Source: Trogon surrucura (taxonomy: Eukaryota; Chordata; Aves; Trogoniformes; Trogonidae). Taken from it: a DNA stretch of 64,000 nucleotides. Below, in pieces: positions 11,239-22,324 of this stretch. The DNA lies in NCBI GenBank assembly GCA_020746105.1, contig CM036622.1, forward strand, positions 40,463,477 through 40,527,476. Direction: 5' to 3'. A program made the position numbers and the translations under genes. Under the pieces are notes generated by a model. That model searched no databases and was not told the origin of the DNA. It was given only the letters and a program-made list of their open reading frames with translations. The first letter of the stretch is position 1, and every line of letters begins with the position of its first letter.

Positions 11239-12733
11239 TGTACTGGGTTTGCGTGGCAAGGTTTTGGTAGCTTGGGGGCTACAAGGGCAGCTTCCCCCTC
11301 AGTTCAAGAAGGACAGGGAGCTGCTTGAGAGAGTCCAGCGTAGAACCACAAAGATGGTGAAGGGAGTGGAGCATCTCCCTTATGAGGAAAGGCTGAAGGA
11401 GCTGGGTCTCTTTAGCTTGGAGAAGAGGAGGCTGAGGGATGACCTCATTAATGTTTATAAATATGTCAAGGGGGAATGTCAGGAGGATGGAGCCAGGCTC
11501 TTTTCAGCGGCGTCCACTGACAAGACAAGGGGCAATGGGTGGAAGCTGGAACACAGGAGGTTCCAGAAAAATATGAGGAAAAACTTTTTTACTGTGAGGG
11601 TGACCGAGCACTGGCACAGGCTGCCCAGGGAGGTTGTGGAGTCTCCTTCTCTTGAGACATTCAAAACCCGCCTGGACGCGTTCCTGTGCGCTCTAGTGTA
11701 GGTGGTCCTGCTCTGGCAGGGAGGTTGGACTAGATGATCTTTAAGGTCCCTTCCAACCTCTAACATTCTGTGATTCTGTGATTCTGAGAAGCTGCTAGAA
11801 GCTTCCTGACAGAGCCAATGCCAGCCAAGACAGACCCACTGCTGGTCAAGGCTAAGCCTATCAGCGATGGTGGTAACGCCTCTGTAGTAACATATATAAG
11901 GAGGGGGAAGACATTTACTGCGCAAGAACAATTGCAGCTGGACAGGGGAGTGAGAATATGCAAGAGAAACGACTCTGCAGAGACCAAGGTCAGTGAAGGA
12001 GGGGGAGGAGGTGCCCTAGGCTCTGAAACAGCAATTCCCCCGCAGCCTCTGGTGAAGATGGTGGCGAGGCAGGCTGTCCCCTGTAGCCTGTGGAGGTTGT
12101 CGGTGAAGTATGTGCAGCCCACGGAGCACCCCACACCAGAACAGGTGGATGTCTTAACTAGTCTGTGACCCCTGAAGCCCTCACTGGAGCAGATTTGTGG
12201 CAGAACCTGTGACCCTGAAGGGGACCCACGCTGGAGCAGTTTGTGAAGAACTGTCTCCTCTGGGAAAGATTTATGTTGGAGGGTTTGTGGAGAGCTGTCT
12301 CCTGTGGGGTGGACCCTGTGTTGGAGCAGGGGAAGAGTGAGGAGTTCTCCCTCTGAGGAGAAGGAAGCAGCAGAGACGTGTGACGAACTGACCACAGTCC
12401 CCCTTCCCTGTCCCCCCGTTCCCTCGGGAGGGACAAGATAGAGAAATCAGGAATGAAGCTAAGCCTGGGAAGAAGGGAGGGGTGGGGGAAGGTATTTTTA
12501 AGATTTGGTTTTCTTTCTCATTACCCTTCTCTCATTTGGTTGGTAATAAATTCAATTACTTTCTCAAAGTTGAGTCTGTTTTGCCTGTGGCGGTAATTGC
12601 TGAATGCCGTCCTTGTCCGTATCTCAACCCATGGGCCTCTTGTTGTATTTTCTCTCCTGTGTCCAACTGAGGAGGGGAGCGATAGAGCTGCTTTGGTGAG
12701 CACCTGGTGTCCAGCCAAGGTCAGCCCACTGCA
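11239..12733 (+). mobile_element. Solo LTR of an avian endogenous retrovirus (ERVL-like), interrupted by a CR1
   Basis: The element begins TGTACTGGGTTTGCGTGGCA and ends GGTCAGCCCACTGCA, giving the TG...CA ends of an LTR. I recognise this as a widespread avian LTR type that I associate with ERVL-like elements; the exact library name is not assigned. A TATA-like ATATATAAGG lies near 11890 and an AATAAA signal near 12547. No gag, pol or env follows, so this is a solo LTR left by LTR-LTR recombination. About 490 bp of CR1 sits inside it, so the LTR itself is roughly 1.0 kb. It is an old, degraded fossil that predates the CR1 insertion. The target-site duplication is not clear. Confidence 0.8.
11296..11785 (+). 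mobile_element. CR1 LINE, 5'-truncated, nested inside the LTR
   Basis: The sequence starts in the middle of CR1 ORF2 (CCCTCAGTTCAAGAAGGACA) and encodes the C-terminal CR1 region in frame through 11701: [20 protein letters not shown] ... [18 protein letters not shown]. It then continues through the CR1 3' UTR (GGAGGTTGGACTAGATGATC) to an ATTCTGTG octamer tail at about 11765-11785. LTR sequence resumes immediately with GAGAAGCTGCTAGAAGCTTC. The C-terminal coding part has no stop. The copy is about 490 bp of a full element of roughly 4.5 kb, as usual for CR1, whose copies are nearly all 5'-truncated. Residue for residue it is very close to the antisense copy at 56114-56726. Confidence 0.92.
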
Positions 12734-14119
12734 GCTACACTGTCTGGGTATATTCATTATATTTATCTTTAAAGTCTGCAGGATTAAGAACAAAGGTGAT
12801 ATCTTGTTGTTTAAGTTGTTGCTTGCTAAAGTTCTCTGTTAACTTGTGCTGTATTATGCATCAGCCTGATAATCAACTGTGGGAAATTTGCTGGAGCTGA
12901 CACCAGCTGGTATAGATGGCACAGCAAAATAGTCTCTTCTGGAGGTCAGGAGGCGTTATATTAGCAGATTAACTTGTGGTTGTTTAAATTTTGTTCTAGT
13001 AGAAGGAAAAATAGGAACTTCTCTTTCAATTACTATGATTATCATGGAATTACTGATTTGACTACTTCATATTTTTCTAACCTTACAGTAACACGTCATA
13101 TATATTAGGGAAAAGAAGAATAATGCTTTTAGTGTACCTTAGCACAAAAGCCACCTCATAATAAATGTGGTACCCGGGATTAGTTAATCATTGTAAAATC
13201 AAAACAATAAACACACCACTTCAGGTATATGTAAAAACTACTCTGTAAGAGGTAGAATTTTGAAAGGCCACATTAGTTGCAGATGCCCTTTTTCCCCCTG
13301 GGAGTACACGTTTTAGTCTTCTACTTTTCACCATGCAAGAAAACAAACTCAAAACCCAACCCCAGCAGAACCTGTGCACAAAATAACAGTGATTAGTAGC
13401 AGTGATTGTTGTCTCTCTAGGCTATAAAATTGAAATTCCATGGGTGGCAAAAGCCTGAAACATTTATCTGGAGAAATTCTGTTATTTATTTATTCACTGT
13501 GGTTTTTATAGGTGTCTCTGGAGCAGTACTTGAGAGTATTAGAATTTTGAGTAGGTCTCTACAGTTGTACTTACAGTGCTCATCAAACGAGTTGTGAGCA
13601 TTTTTTTTTTTTAAAGAAAAATCACATTGTTAGTACAGATCAAACAAGAGTTGTGAGCATTTTTTTTTTTTTAAAGAAAAATCACATTGTTAGTACAGAT
13701 GTCTTCCTTAGTCTGCAGGGATAACCAACAGGCTTTGTTTCACTGAAAAATTGCGGTGATATATTTGAGGTATTATTAGGTGTTACTTTTATTTATTTTG
13801 TTATTTATTATTTATGCTGTTATTACATCAATTTCATCAATAGCTTCACAATTTTAAGACTTCTTGTCTGATTATGGTTTTGATCTTTCTACAAATTCAG
13901 TGTATTGTAGCATCATTTACTTGATTCCTGAACTACCACATTGTAAGACAGAGTAACTTGCATCACTGGGGTAGAAGGTAGGCTGAACTGCAAAGAAGCA
14001 CGGACAATTCTTGCTCAAGAAAATTACGCAATGTCATTTTTCTTCTTTGAAAACTAGATGTCACTTGAGCATTAAAAGTAGGTAATTAAGGTTACTCCTT
14101 GATTTTTTTCTTTCTGTTG
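12734..14119 (+). other. MLLT10: MLLT10 intron between two repeats
   Basis: This is intronic sequence without a recognisable gene. It contains the 60-bp tandem duplication at 13581-13700, listed separately. Confidence 0.75.
13581..13700. repeat. Tandem duplication, two 60-bp units
   Basis: A unit beginning ATCAAACGAGTTGTGAGC and ending TTGTTAGTACAGAT occurs twice in direct tandem. The shared block TTTTTTAAAGAAAAATCACATTG... recurs at exactly 60-bp spacing (13621-13640 and 13681-13700 are identical). The copies differ only around the CGAG/CAAGAG segment and in the T-run. Such near-identity suggests a recent segmental slippage or duplication, unless it is an assembly artefact. Confidence 0.9.
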
Positions 14120-16682
14120 GAGCGATGTTACAGGCCACCAGATCAGGGTGAGGAAGTTGATGAGGCCTTCTACAGGCAGCTGAGAGCGGTCTCACAATCA
14201 CAGGCCCTGGTTGTCGTGGGGGATTTTAACTTCCCTGATATTTGCTGGAAGGACAACTCAGCCAGCCAGCCACAGTCCAGGAGGTTCCTCCAGTGCATCG
14301 ATGATAATTTTCTGATGCAAATGGTGGAGGAGCCGACTAGGAGAGGAGCACTGCTGGACCTCATCCTCGCTGACAAGGAGGATCTGGTTGAAGCAGTAAA
14401 GGTTGAGGGCTGCCTTGGCTGCAGTGACCATGAAATGGTGGAGTTCAGGATCTCACGTAGCAGAAACAAAATAGCAAGCAGAATTGCAACCCTGGACTTT
14501 GCCAAGGCAAACTTTGGATTTTTCAAACAATTACTAGAGAAAATCCCGTGGGCAAGGCTGTTTGAAGGTAAAGGGGCCCAAGATAGTTGGTTAGCATTCA
14601 GGGACTGCTTCTGCCGTGCTCAAGATAAGAGCATCCCGACGCGTAGGAAGTCAAGGAAGGGAGCCAGGAGACCTGCGTGGCTAAACAGGGATCTGCTGGG
14701 TAAGCTCAAGGGCAAGAGGAGAATTTACAGATCTTGGAAGGCGGGGCTGGCCACTTGGGAAGAATATAAGGCTGTTGTCCGAGGATGTAGGGAGGCAACT
14801 AGGAAAGCAAAGGCCTCCCTAGAATTGAACCTGGTGAGAGGGGTCAAGGACAACAGGAAGAGCTTTTTCAAATACGTGGCAGATAAAACTACCACCAGAG
14901 GCAATGTAGGCCCACTGATGAATGAGGTGGGTGCCTTGGTGACAGAAGATACAGAGAAGGCAGAGTTACTGAATGCCTTCTTTGCCTCTGTCTACTCTGC
15001 CGGAGGCTGTCCTGAGGAGCCCCGTTCCCCTGAGGCCCCAGAGGAAGTCAGGGCAGTGGAGGAGTTTGCTTTAGTCGATGAGGACTGGGTTAGGGACCAA
15101 TTAAGCAATCTGGATATCCATAAATCCATGGGTCCAGACGGGATGCATCCACGGGTGCTGAGGGAGCTGGCTGATGTCATTGCTAGACCACTCTCCATCA
15201 TCTTTGCCAAGTCTTGGGAGACGGGAGAGGTGCCTGAGGACTGGAGGGAAGCAAATGTCACTCCAGTCTTCAAAAAGGGCAAGAAGGAGGACCCGGGTAA
15301 CTATAGACCGGTCAGCCTCACCTCCATCCCTGGGAAAGTGATGGAACGACTTATCCTTGGTGCCATCTCAAGGCATATCAAGGATAAGAGGGTCATTAGA
15401 GACAGTCAACATGGCTTCACCAAAGGGAAGTCGTGCTTGACTAACCTCATAGCCTTTTACGAGGATATAACAAGGTGGATAGATGATGGCCGAGCGGTGG
15501 ATGTGGTCTACCTTGACTTCAGTAAAGCATTTGACACAGTCTCCCACAGCATCCTTGCTGCTAAACTGAGGAAGTGTGGTCTAGACTCCCGGGTAGTGAG
15601 GTGGACTGTGAACTGGCTAAGGGGAAGAAGCCGAAGAGTTGTGGTCAATGGGGCGGAGTCTGGTTGGAGACCTGTATCCAGTGGAGTCCCTCAAGGGTCG
15701 GTACTGGGACCAGTATTATTCAATATATTCATCGATGACTTGGATGAGGGACTAGAGAGTACTATCAGCAAGTTTGCTGATGACACCAAGCTGGGAGGAG
15801 TGGCTGACACACCAGAAGGCTGTGCTGCCATTCAGCGAGACCTGGACAGGCTGGAGAGTTGGGCGGGGAAAAATTTAATGAAATATAACAAGGGTAAATG
15901 TAGAGTCTTGCATCTGGGTAGGAACAACCCCAGGTTCCAGTATAAGTTGGGGAATGACTTATTAGAGAGCAGTGTAGGGGAAAGGGACCTGGGAGTCTTG
16001 GTGGACAGCAGGATGACCATGAGCCAGCAGTGTGCCCTTGTGGCCAGGAAGGCCAATGGCATCCTGGGGTGTATTAGAAGAGGGGTGGTTAGTAGGTCGA
16101 GAGAGGTTCTCCTTCCCCTCTACTCTGCCCTGGTGAGACCCCATCTGGAATACTGTGTCCAGTTCTGGGCCCCTCAGTTCAAGAAAGACAGGGAACTGCT
16201 GGAGAGAGTCCAGCACAGGGCAACTAGGATGATTAAGGGAGTGGAGCATCTCCCTTATGAGAAAAGACTGAGGGAGCTGGGGCTCTTTAGCTTGGAGAAG
16301 AGGAGACTGAGGGGTGACCTCATTAATGTTTACAAATATATCAAGGGTGAGTGTCCCGAGGATGGAGCCAGGCTCTTCTCGGTGACAACCAATGATAGGA
16401 CAAGGGGTAATGGGCTGAAACTGGGACATAAGAGGTTCCGCTTAAACTCGAGAAGAAACTTCTTCTCAGTGAGGGTGACAGAGCACTGGAACGGGCTGCC
16501 CAGAGAAGTTGTGGAGTCTCCTTCTCTGGAGACATTCAAGACCTGCCTGGACACGTTCCTATGTAGCATTATCTAGGCATTCCTGCTCTGGCAGGGGGAT
16601 TGGACTTGATGATCTTTCGAGGTCCCTTCCAATCCCTAACATTCTGTGATTCTGTGATTCTATGATTCTATGATTCTATGAT
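14120..16682 (+). mobile_element. CR1 LINE, 5'-truncated, with long intact ORF2 portion
   Basis: This is 2.56 kb of a CR1 retrotransposon. The CR1-like sequence starts at about 14120 (TTACAGGCCACCAGATCAGG). It runs through ORF2 to the stop after 16573, then the CR1 3' UTR (GGATTGGACTTGATGATCTT), and ends with two ATTCTGTG and about three ATTCTATG octamers. A full element is about 4.5 kb, so ORF1 and the start of the endonuclease are missing. The 3' end and uninterrupted coding frame mark it as one of the younger CR1 copies in the window. No clear target-site duplication is seen, as is usual for CR1. Confidence 0.96.
14126..16576 (+). CDS. CR1 ORF2 fragment: partial endonuclease plus complete reverse transcriptase
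   Basis: About 816 codons run without a stop; the upstream in-frame ATG at 14099 lies in flanking intron and is not the real start. In order, the frame shows: the C-terminal part of the apurinic-like endonuclease with [13 protein letters not shown] (about residue 40) and the [10 protein letters not shown] catalytic SDH motif (about residue 108); a basic linker; then reverse transcriptase motifs [48 protein letters not shown] (first catalytic Asp), [20 protein letters not shown] and the catalytic [10 protein letters not shown]; and finally the CR1-specific C-terminal region ending [19 protein letters not shown]. In an intact element this protein nicks target DNA and primes reverse transcription of CR1 RNA. 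This copy lacks the N-terminal endonuclease part and ORF1 and cannot retrotranspose on its own. It sits in the sense orientation of MLLT10 and is not a host exon. Confidence 0.93.
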   Translation, partial: CYRPPDQGEEVDEAFYRQLRAVSQSQALVVVGDFNFPDICWKDNSASQPQSRRFLQCIDDNFLMQMVEEPTRRGALLDLILADKEDLVEAVKVEGCLGCSDHEMVEFRISRSRNKIASRIATLDFAKANFGFFKQLLEKIPWARLFEGKGAQDSWLAFRDCFCRAQDKSIPTRRKSRKGARRPAWLNRDLLGKLKGKRRIYRSWKAGLATWEEYKAVVRGCREATRKAKASLELNLVRGVKDNRKSFFKYVADKTTTRGNVGPLMNEVGALVTEDTEKAELLNAFFASVYSAGGCPEEPRSPEAPEEVRAVEEFALVDEDWVRDQLSNLDIHKSMGPDGMHPRVLRELADVIARPLSIIFAKSWETGEVPEDWREANVTPVFKKGKKEDPGNYRPVSLTSIPGKVMERLILGAISRHIKDKRVIRDSQHGFTKGKSCLTNLIAFYEDITRWIDDGRAVDVVYLDFSKAFDTVSHSILAAKLRKCGLDSRVVRWTVNWLRGRSRRVVVNGAESGWRPVSSGVPQGSVLGPVLFNIFIDDLDEGLESTISKFADDTKLGGVADTPEGCAAIQRDLDRLESWAGKNLMKYNKGKCRVLHLGRNNPRFQYKLGNDLLESSVGERDLGVLVDSRMTMSQQCALVARKANGILGCIRRGVVSRSREVLLPLYSALVRPHLEYCVQFWAPQFKKDRELLERVQHRATRMIKGVEHLPYEKRLRELGLFSLEKRRLRGDLINVYKYIKGECPEDGARLFSVTTNDRTRGNGLKLGHKRFRLNSRRNFFSVRVTEHWNGLPREVVESPSLETFKTCLDTFLCSII

Positions 16683-19600
16683 GTATCTTCCTGCACTTGA
16701 ACTCTGTAGCTATAACTGTGAGAGATGTAGGAGCAAAAGGTATTTTAAGATACTCTTTTTCTTTGCTTTGGATCCTACATTTAATGCAAGGTTATTAGTA
16801 GTTTATACTGATGTTGTAACAGTTTCTATATTGTAGTCTTGATACTTTTAAAAGAAATTTGTATGTATGTGCTATTCACTGGATATGGTGTTTTGTGTTC
16901 TGGTAAGACCCTGTGCAGTTAAAGGTAGTCTGTAATGTTAAGCTGACTGAGACAGGAAAATTAAATCTATTTCTTTTGTATGCTGTTCTGTACACCTGTT
17001 TCTTGACATATATTTGATGGGTATGTTTAAGTTACTGTGCAATGCTCCACTGTCTACAAGGTATGTAACATAATCTGTATTTTAAAGTTTGAAGTACTCT
17101 TAATTTTTATAGGGATAAATGAAGGTGAGCGTGGACAATAAAGAGTTGCCTTCATTTAGTTAATATTGTGCTATTTTTGAAGTTATAAACTGCTGCTCAG
17201 GTGTTTAGCACCGAGTATCCATTACTAGCCATTAATATTAAACTGTAAATAACAGAAAAAGTGTATTCTTAATGTTAAATATCAAAAGAAGAGTAGGTTA
17301 TTCTGAGTAAGAGTTGTATGTTAGTCCTGCACTTAAGAGGAGCTTTGGCTGGCATTTTTATCATAGGTTCTGCAGTCTTTTTAACATTGGTGGTTAAAAT
17401 TCTTACCATTATCCCTATGTCGAAGTGACGTTTTTGAGTCTTTTTGATAATTGTATCAAGGATTGGTGCTTAAGAACAAGTTCTGTGCTTAGAACTCTGT
17501 ATGTATGTGTTTTGGTAATCCTGGAAGTAGTGTTCCACCTCTCTGTAAACTATCCCATGCCTATATCCTTTCATTACTGTGACTGCAACAACTGCATTTA
17601 ATTTTCCTGCTGTGGTTTATACTGTATGAAATGATAGGTAGATGATGCCTGAGCTAGAGCTGTTCTTGTCAAAGCAAGATAAATTTGAAACTTGTGGACC
17701 GTGGGCATCTTTCATTCTGGTATTGTTATGGTTATATTACTAATAGCTACTAGTCACAAATAAGAGGCCAAGCAGGTCTTGTATTGGGGATTAGCAAGAC
17801 CTATGTTCAGCTTTCTATTAAAGACGTTAGTTGTGATGGTGACAGCTCTGGATTTACGAACTTCAGTGACAGAAAGATATTGCAGAAAATCCATAAACGA
17901 CAAAAGTGCCAATCTGAGTACTCTGTGCTAATAGAACATTCCGATATGTTGGAATTATTTGAGTGAGTCAAAAACAGCAGCCAAAAAAATAGTGATTTAG
18001 ACATTCACATGATTTTGCTTACAAGATTCACTAAGGAAAATAGATTTGAAAATGTGGTTAAGGTTTGGAAACTTGGGAGAACCAAAGAGAGTGGAGGATT
18101 ATGACTTTGAGATAGAGAAAGGGATAAAAATGGAATTCAAGGTCAGCTAAAGCAGTTTTATCTGAAGGGCTGAGCATTGGGGCTTGCTGATTGTGTGCAC
18201 GTTTTAATTCTTCCAAAACATGGGTTAGACCCTTGTTCTCTGGGCAGGTAAGCTCTTGCTTCTCCTGTCTGCGTCTACGTCTTGTTGCTGCTTCTTTCCA
18301 TCTTTTGCGCTCCTTCACTTAACTAACCTAGTTGACTAAAACAGCAGAAAACTACCCACTTTGTTTTTTGTTGCTGCTGTTTTAGCAGTTTGAATTGGCA
18401 CAGAGAAGGTCTGACAAGCTAAACAGTGTGGGAAAGATGAGAGAAGGGTCAGGAAACTCCCCCCCCTGCTCCGCATTTGTAACAGTAAACCGTTAAATAC
18501 CGAACTCCAGGACATAGTTCAATGAAATGAAGTACTGTGGAAACCTTTCTGGAGAAGGCTGTGTCTTCCTGAGACAACAATAAATTACAAATAAGTGAAA
18601 GTAACTTCGAGAAGGTAAATGATACTTCCATGTAGAAATGTTACAAATTAATAATACCATTAGAGAAAAGCTGAACTCAGCCATTCCACCTGTACTGGAA
18701 AAGTTTTTATTCACTTGTGTTCTTCAGTCTTTCCAGACACTGAAGTCCAAACTGTGGGAAGATAAATTTTATAACACTTATTCTGTTGGTAACACAGCAG
18801 AGCCAATAAAATGATACATGTACCCTTAATTTTATATTTTGGTGAGATGGTATTTTCATTCAGTAGTCTGATAAATATTTCCTCTGAAATTATGTTAAAG
18901 AAAATGAATGAGCAAGTGCTGATCTTTAGAGAGATGTAACATGTAAATGAGCTAAAAACCATAAGAGTTGGAACCACTCTTATTTATGAAATCGTATTGC
19001 ATAACAATTTTGTAAATGGAATCTTTGTGAAAGAAATAGAAGCAATCAAAATGTGGTTTATTTTCCTTCTCCACCCCTCTGCCCCCTGCCCCTCAAGAGG
19101 GCAAGGTACAGAAAGTGCTGTAGAATTCCAGAAATCTTGCACTGTATTCATTCACTTGTCTTGCAGCATATAACTATTGGAATTAAGAAGGTATGACTTA
19201 GTTTTTTGGGACAGGAAACAAAAGCCAAAAATGAGAACCTCAGTGGTAAATAAAATTTTTTGGATTAATCATGACATATGAACTCTAGGTATTTTGCATT
19301 GATATTTAGCTACATCGGAAATTAAGGCTCTTCAAGTAGGATGAATGATGTTACAGCTGCTTTTCCAGTGGCTGTGGGGCAGTTATGCCTTGTTTCTCTT
19401 ACAGTAAGAAAAGTTTCAGGAGCTGCCTGAGTCTGGTCTGTTGAGCTACGCTATTTGTGAACCAAGGTGGAAGTTTCCTCTGTCAGTTTTGTAGTTGGCA
19501 CTGTGTTTTTTACCATGTTCTTCCTTGGAATGTTGTTCTGCTAAATCCTGTTTTTACGGAACATGGCATTACATTTATCAGCTCTGCAAGTATCTTAAAA

Positions 19601-21017
19601 TACTGGTGTTTGGAACATGGGATACATGGGTTCTGCCTGCCCTGGGGCTCCCTTAGCTTTCACTTACTAGCAATATTATTTTCAGTGCTTGTTAAAAGTA
19701 ATTTCTGTCCTCCTTTTTCCTTACAATAAACCTTGTCAGGTCAGACATTTGTATCATTACCTTCCCTAGGTTTCTGCCTTTCTGGATGGATGGATGAATG
19801 GATGAATGTATGAATGTTAATTTTTGTGAGCCGCTGCTATGTTGTGTTGTGGTGTTTTTTGTTTTTTTTTTTTGTTGTTTCTTCTTTTCTAGTGGTGGCT
19901 GATTAGAGGAGGTCTTAAAAAAGTGAAGCATGCAGTGAGTTGTCCGTGAAGGGCCAACTGCTTGTTTGTTCATTTTCTGGCAGTAGGGAAGATGGCTAAT
20001 TTGTGTGTCCTTTGAGACAGACTTGATTGAAAGCTGTCATATTTGTTAATTATTGTGGGAATTCCTGCCCCTTTTGTTGTTCCTTTTCTGGATCCGAACA
20101 TGGATATTTGAGAAATCTTTATTATGCTTTATATGCATCTTTATGGCGAGAAGAGAGTGCAACTGCAAGGAGTCACTTTATGGGAACTAAGTCTCTTCAT
20201 CTCAGCAGGTTGTTGCTGAAACTTTTATTCTTATTGGTGTAAAACTTGAGCCTTCCTTTCAAAGGTTTTCCTGCAGTGAAATGTTATCCATATCTTTGAT
20301 GTTATTTTCATCTGGAATCAATTCACATTCAGAAGCAGGACTTCCAAAATTTCCTTAGAAAGAAAAAGGAAAAAAGAAAAAAAGGTGAGGGAATATGGAG
20401 TTAAGGGGCAGCAGTTAAGACTTCCTGTGGATGAGATCTTTGTATGCAAGAGGCCTTCAGGTGAGGTATCCCTCCAAGTGGGTTTGCGTGGTAAACTGTA
20501 ACCTTGGTCAACTGTCCTGGCAAACTGTGGTGTTTTGGATCTGGAAGAGGAATTTCGGAATCCTGGTGCTTTCTAGGCTCCTAGTTATGTCCCCTCCTTT
20601 ACCCCTGCGCTTTTATCCCTTTTTCCTTCTCTTTGACACATCCTTTTCTGTTGAGACTACTATCCGAGTGATTTGAATACATTGATTCTTCCTTTGATCA
20701 GAATTCTGTTTCTTTGCCTTTCAGACAAAATTTAACACTAGAAGAACACTAGAAAGTCAACAGAAGAGATTGCAAAACACATTTAAATGAACGTTTCTTA
20801 TTGTTTACTGATACTGCTGTGAAGTTTCACCTTAAAGCATGTTAAAGTAATTGCCTCTTAGCTCCAAGATTATAAATAAAATAATTTCTGCTTTATTGGA
20901 GAATTTGAAAACTTGGTCTCTTATTCTGTCAGGCTGATCCCATGAAATAAGTTTGAGGTATTTCTTCCACTATGACTGAAACAGAAAGCTGATACTTGGT
21001 GGTACCTGAATAGAGTA
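16683..21017 (+). other. MLLT10: MLLT10 intron between CR1 copies
   Basis: This is 4.3 kb of AT-rich intron. The open frames (for example 18058-18318 -, 19457-19729 +) are short and resemble nothing. A tetranucleotide run at 19783-19816 is listed separately. A C-run occurs near 18461. Confidence 0.75.
19783..19816. repeat. Imperfect tetranucleotide microsatellite (GGAT/GAAT)n
   Basis: About eight units of TGGA/TGAA with interruptions (GGATGGATGGATGAATGGAT...) make a degenerate simple repeat. Confidence 0.75.
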
Positions 21018-21737
21018 TGTTGGGTTCAGAGCGGGTTGAGAGTAGCCCTGAAGAGAAGGACTTAGGGATGTTGGTAGATGAGAAGCTCAACATGAGCCGG
21101 CAGTGCGCTCATGCGACCCGGAAGGCCAGCCGTGTCCTGGGATGCATCAAGAGGAGTGTGACCAGCAGATCGAGAGAAGTGATTCTCCTCCTTTACTCTG
21201 CTCTTGTGAGACCCCACCTTGAATACTGCGTCCAGTTCTGGTGTCCGTACCATAAGAGGGACATAGATCTGTTGGAGCATGTTCAGAGGAGGGCCACAAA
21301 GATGATCCAGGGGCTGGAGCACCTCTGCTGTGAAGACAGGCTGAGGGAGCTGGGATTATTCAGCCTGGAGAAGAGAAAACTCCAGGGGGACCTAATAGCT
21401 GCCTTCCAATACCTGAAAGGAACCTACAGGAGGGCTGGAGAGGGACTTTTTACAAGAGTGTCCACTGATAGGACAAGGGGAAATGGGTTTAAGTTGAAGG
21501 AGAATAGGTTTAGATTGGATCTTAGGAAGAAATTCTTCAGTACGAGGGTGGCAAGACTCTGGAATAGATTGCCCAGAGATGTTGTGGCTGCCCCCTCCCT
21601 GGAGATGTTCAAGGCCAGGTTGGACAGAGCCTTGAGTAGCCTGATCTAGTAGAGAGGCGTCCCTGCCCATGGCGGGGAGGTTGGATTAGATGGTCTCTAG
21701 GGTCCCTTCCAACTTAGGCCATTCTGTGATTCTGTGT
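21018..21737 (+). mobile_element. CR1 LINE 3' fragment, second subfamily
   Basis: This is a 720-bp CR1 3' end. One frame is open from about 21017 to 21649 and encodes the CR1 C-terminal region: [56 protein letters not shown] and [20 protein letters not shown]. It ends in the 3' UTR (GGAGGTTGGATTAGATGGTC) and two ATTCTGTG octamers at 21721-21736. Residue choices such as [17 protein letters not shown] and [15 protein letters not shown] differ from the copies at 11.3, 14.1 and 56.1 kb, so this belongs to a different CR1 subfamily. It is 5'-truncated and cannot move on its own. Confidence 0.94.
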
Positions 21738-22324
21738 TCATGTATTGCATCTCATCCTGATGCTTGGTGATAGTGGTTGTGCAGTTGCTTGTTGAATAAA
21801 TTTTTTCTTTTGAGGGTCTGGATAATAATTTTGGTAGTTAAAGAAACATCAAAATAGATAATTTTTAAGATTTAAAGCAATTGCAGAGTTTTTATACGTA
21901 TATTCAGGCTTACACATTTGAAGTTGTCTTCCTCATCTTTTCGACCTACTCACTAGGAGTTTTAAACTCTGTGTGTAAATCCATATTTATGCATTTTTTT
22001 TGTATTCAGTTTCATTCACATTGCCAATACCTCATGTTGTGTTTAAAAAAAAAAAAAATTAAATTCTCAGCCTCTTTAGAGAGCACCCTTGATTTGTAGA
22101 GCTTTTGGTAGTTTGATCAGTTTTATATGGAAGATACTTATTTAGTGTGTCAACTGTATACACCTTTTTGAGAATGAAATCTAAATCAAGTTTCACATTC
22201 TTATGCATGGCAATGTCAGTAGGAAAGCCAAAGCTAAACTCTTGCATTAATTTACAGTAGTATCTCATAAAAAAATACTGTGCCAGGTGCAGAAATACAG
22301 GAAGATAGAAATCTGTGGTGGGAC
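21738..22324 (+). other. MLLT10: MLLT10 intron between CR1 and LTR
   Basis: This is AT-rich sequence with an A-run at about 22045-22058. No gene or repeat family is recognised. Confidence 0.7.

Noticed and set aside
11760-12436. Open frames of 211, 116 and 92 residues across the LTR, on both strands.
   Set aside because: They lie within LTR non-coding sequence, overlap each other on opposite strands and match no retroviral protein.
14099-14125. ATG at 14099 as the start of a host protein of 825 residues.
   Set aside because: The first nine residues come from flanking intron; similarity to CR1 ORF2 begins at about 14126, so this is a truncated LINE frame and not a host gene.
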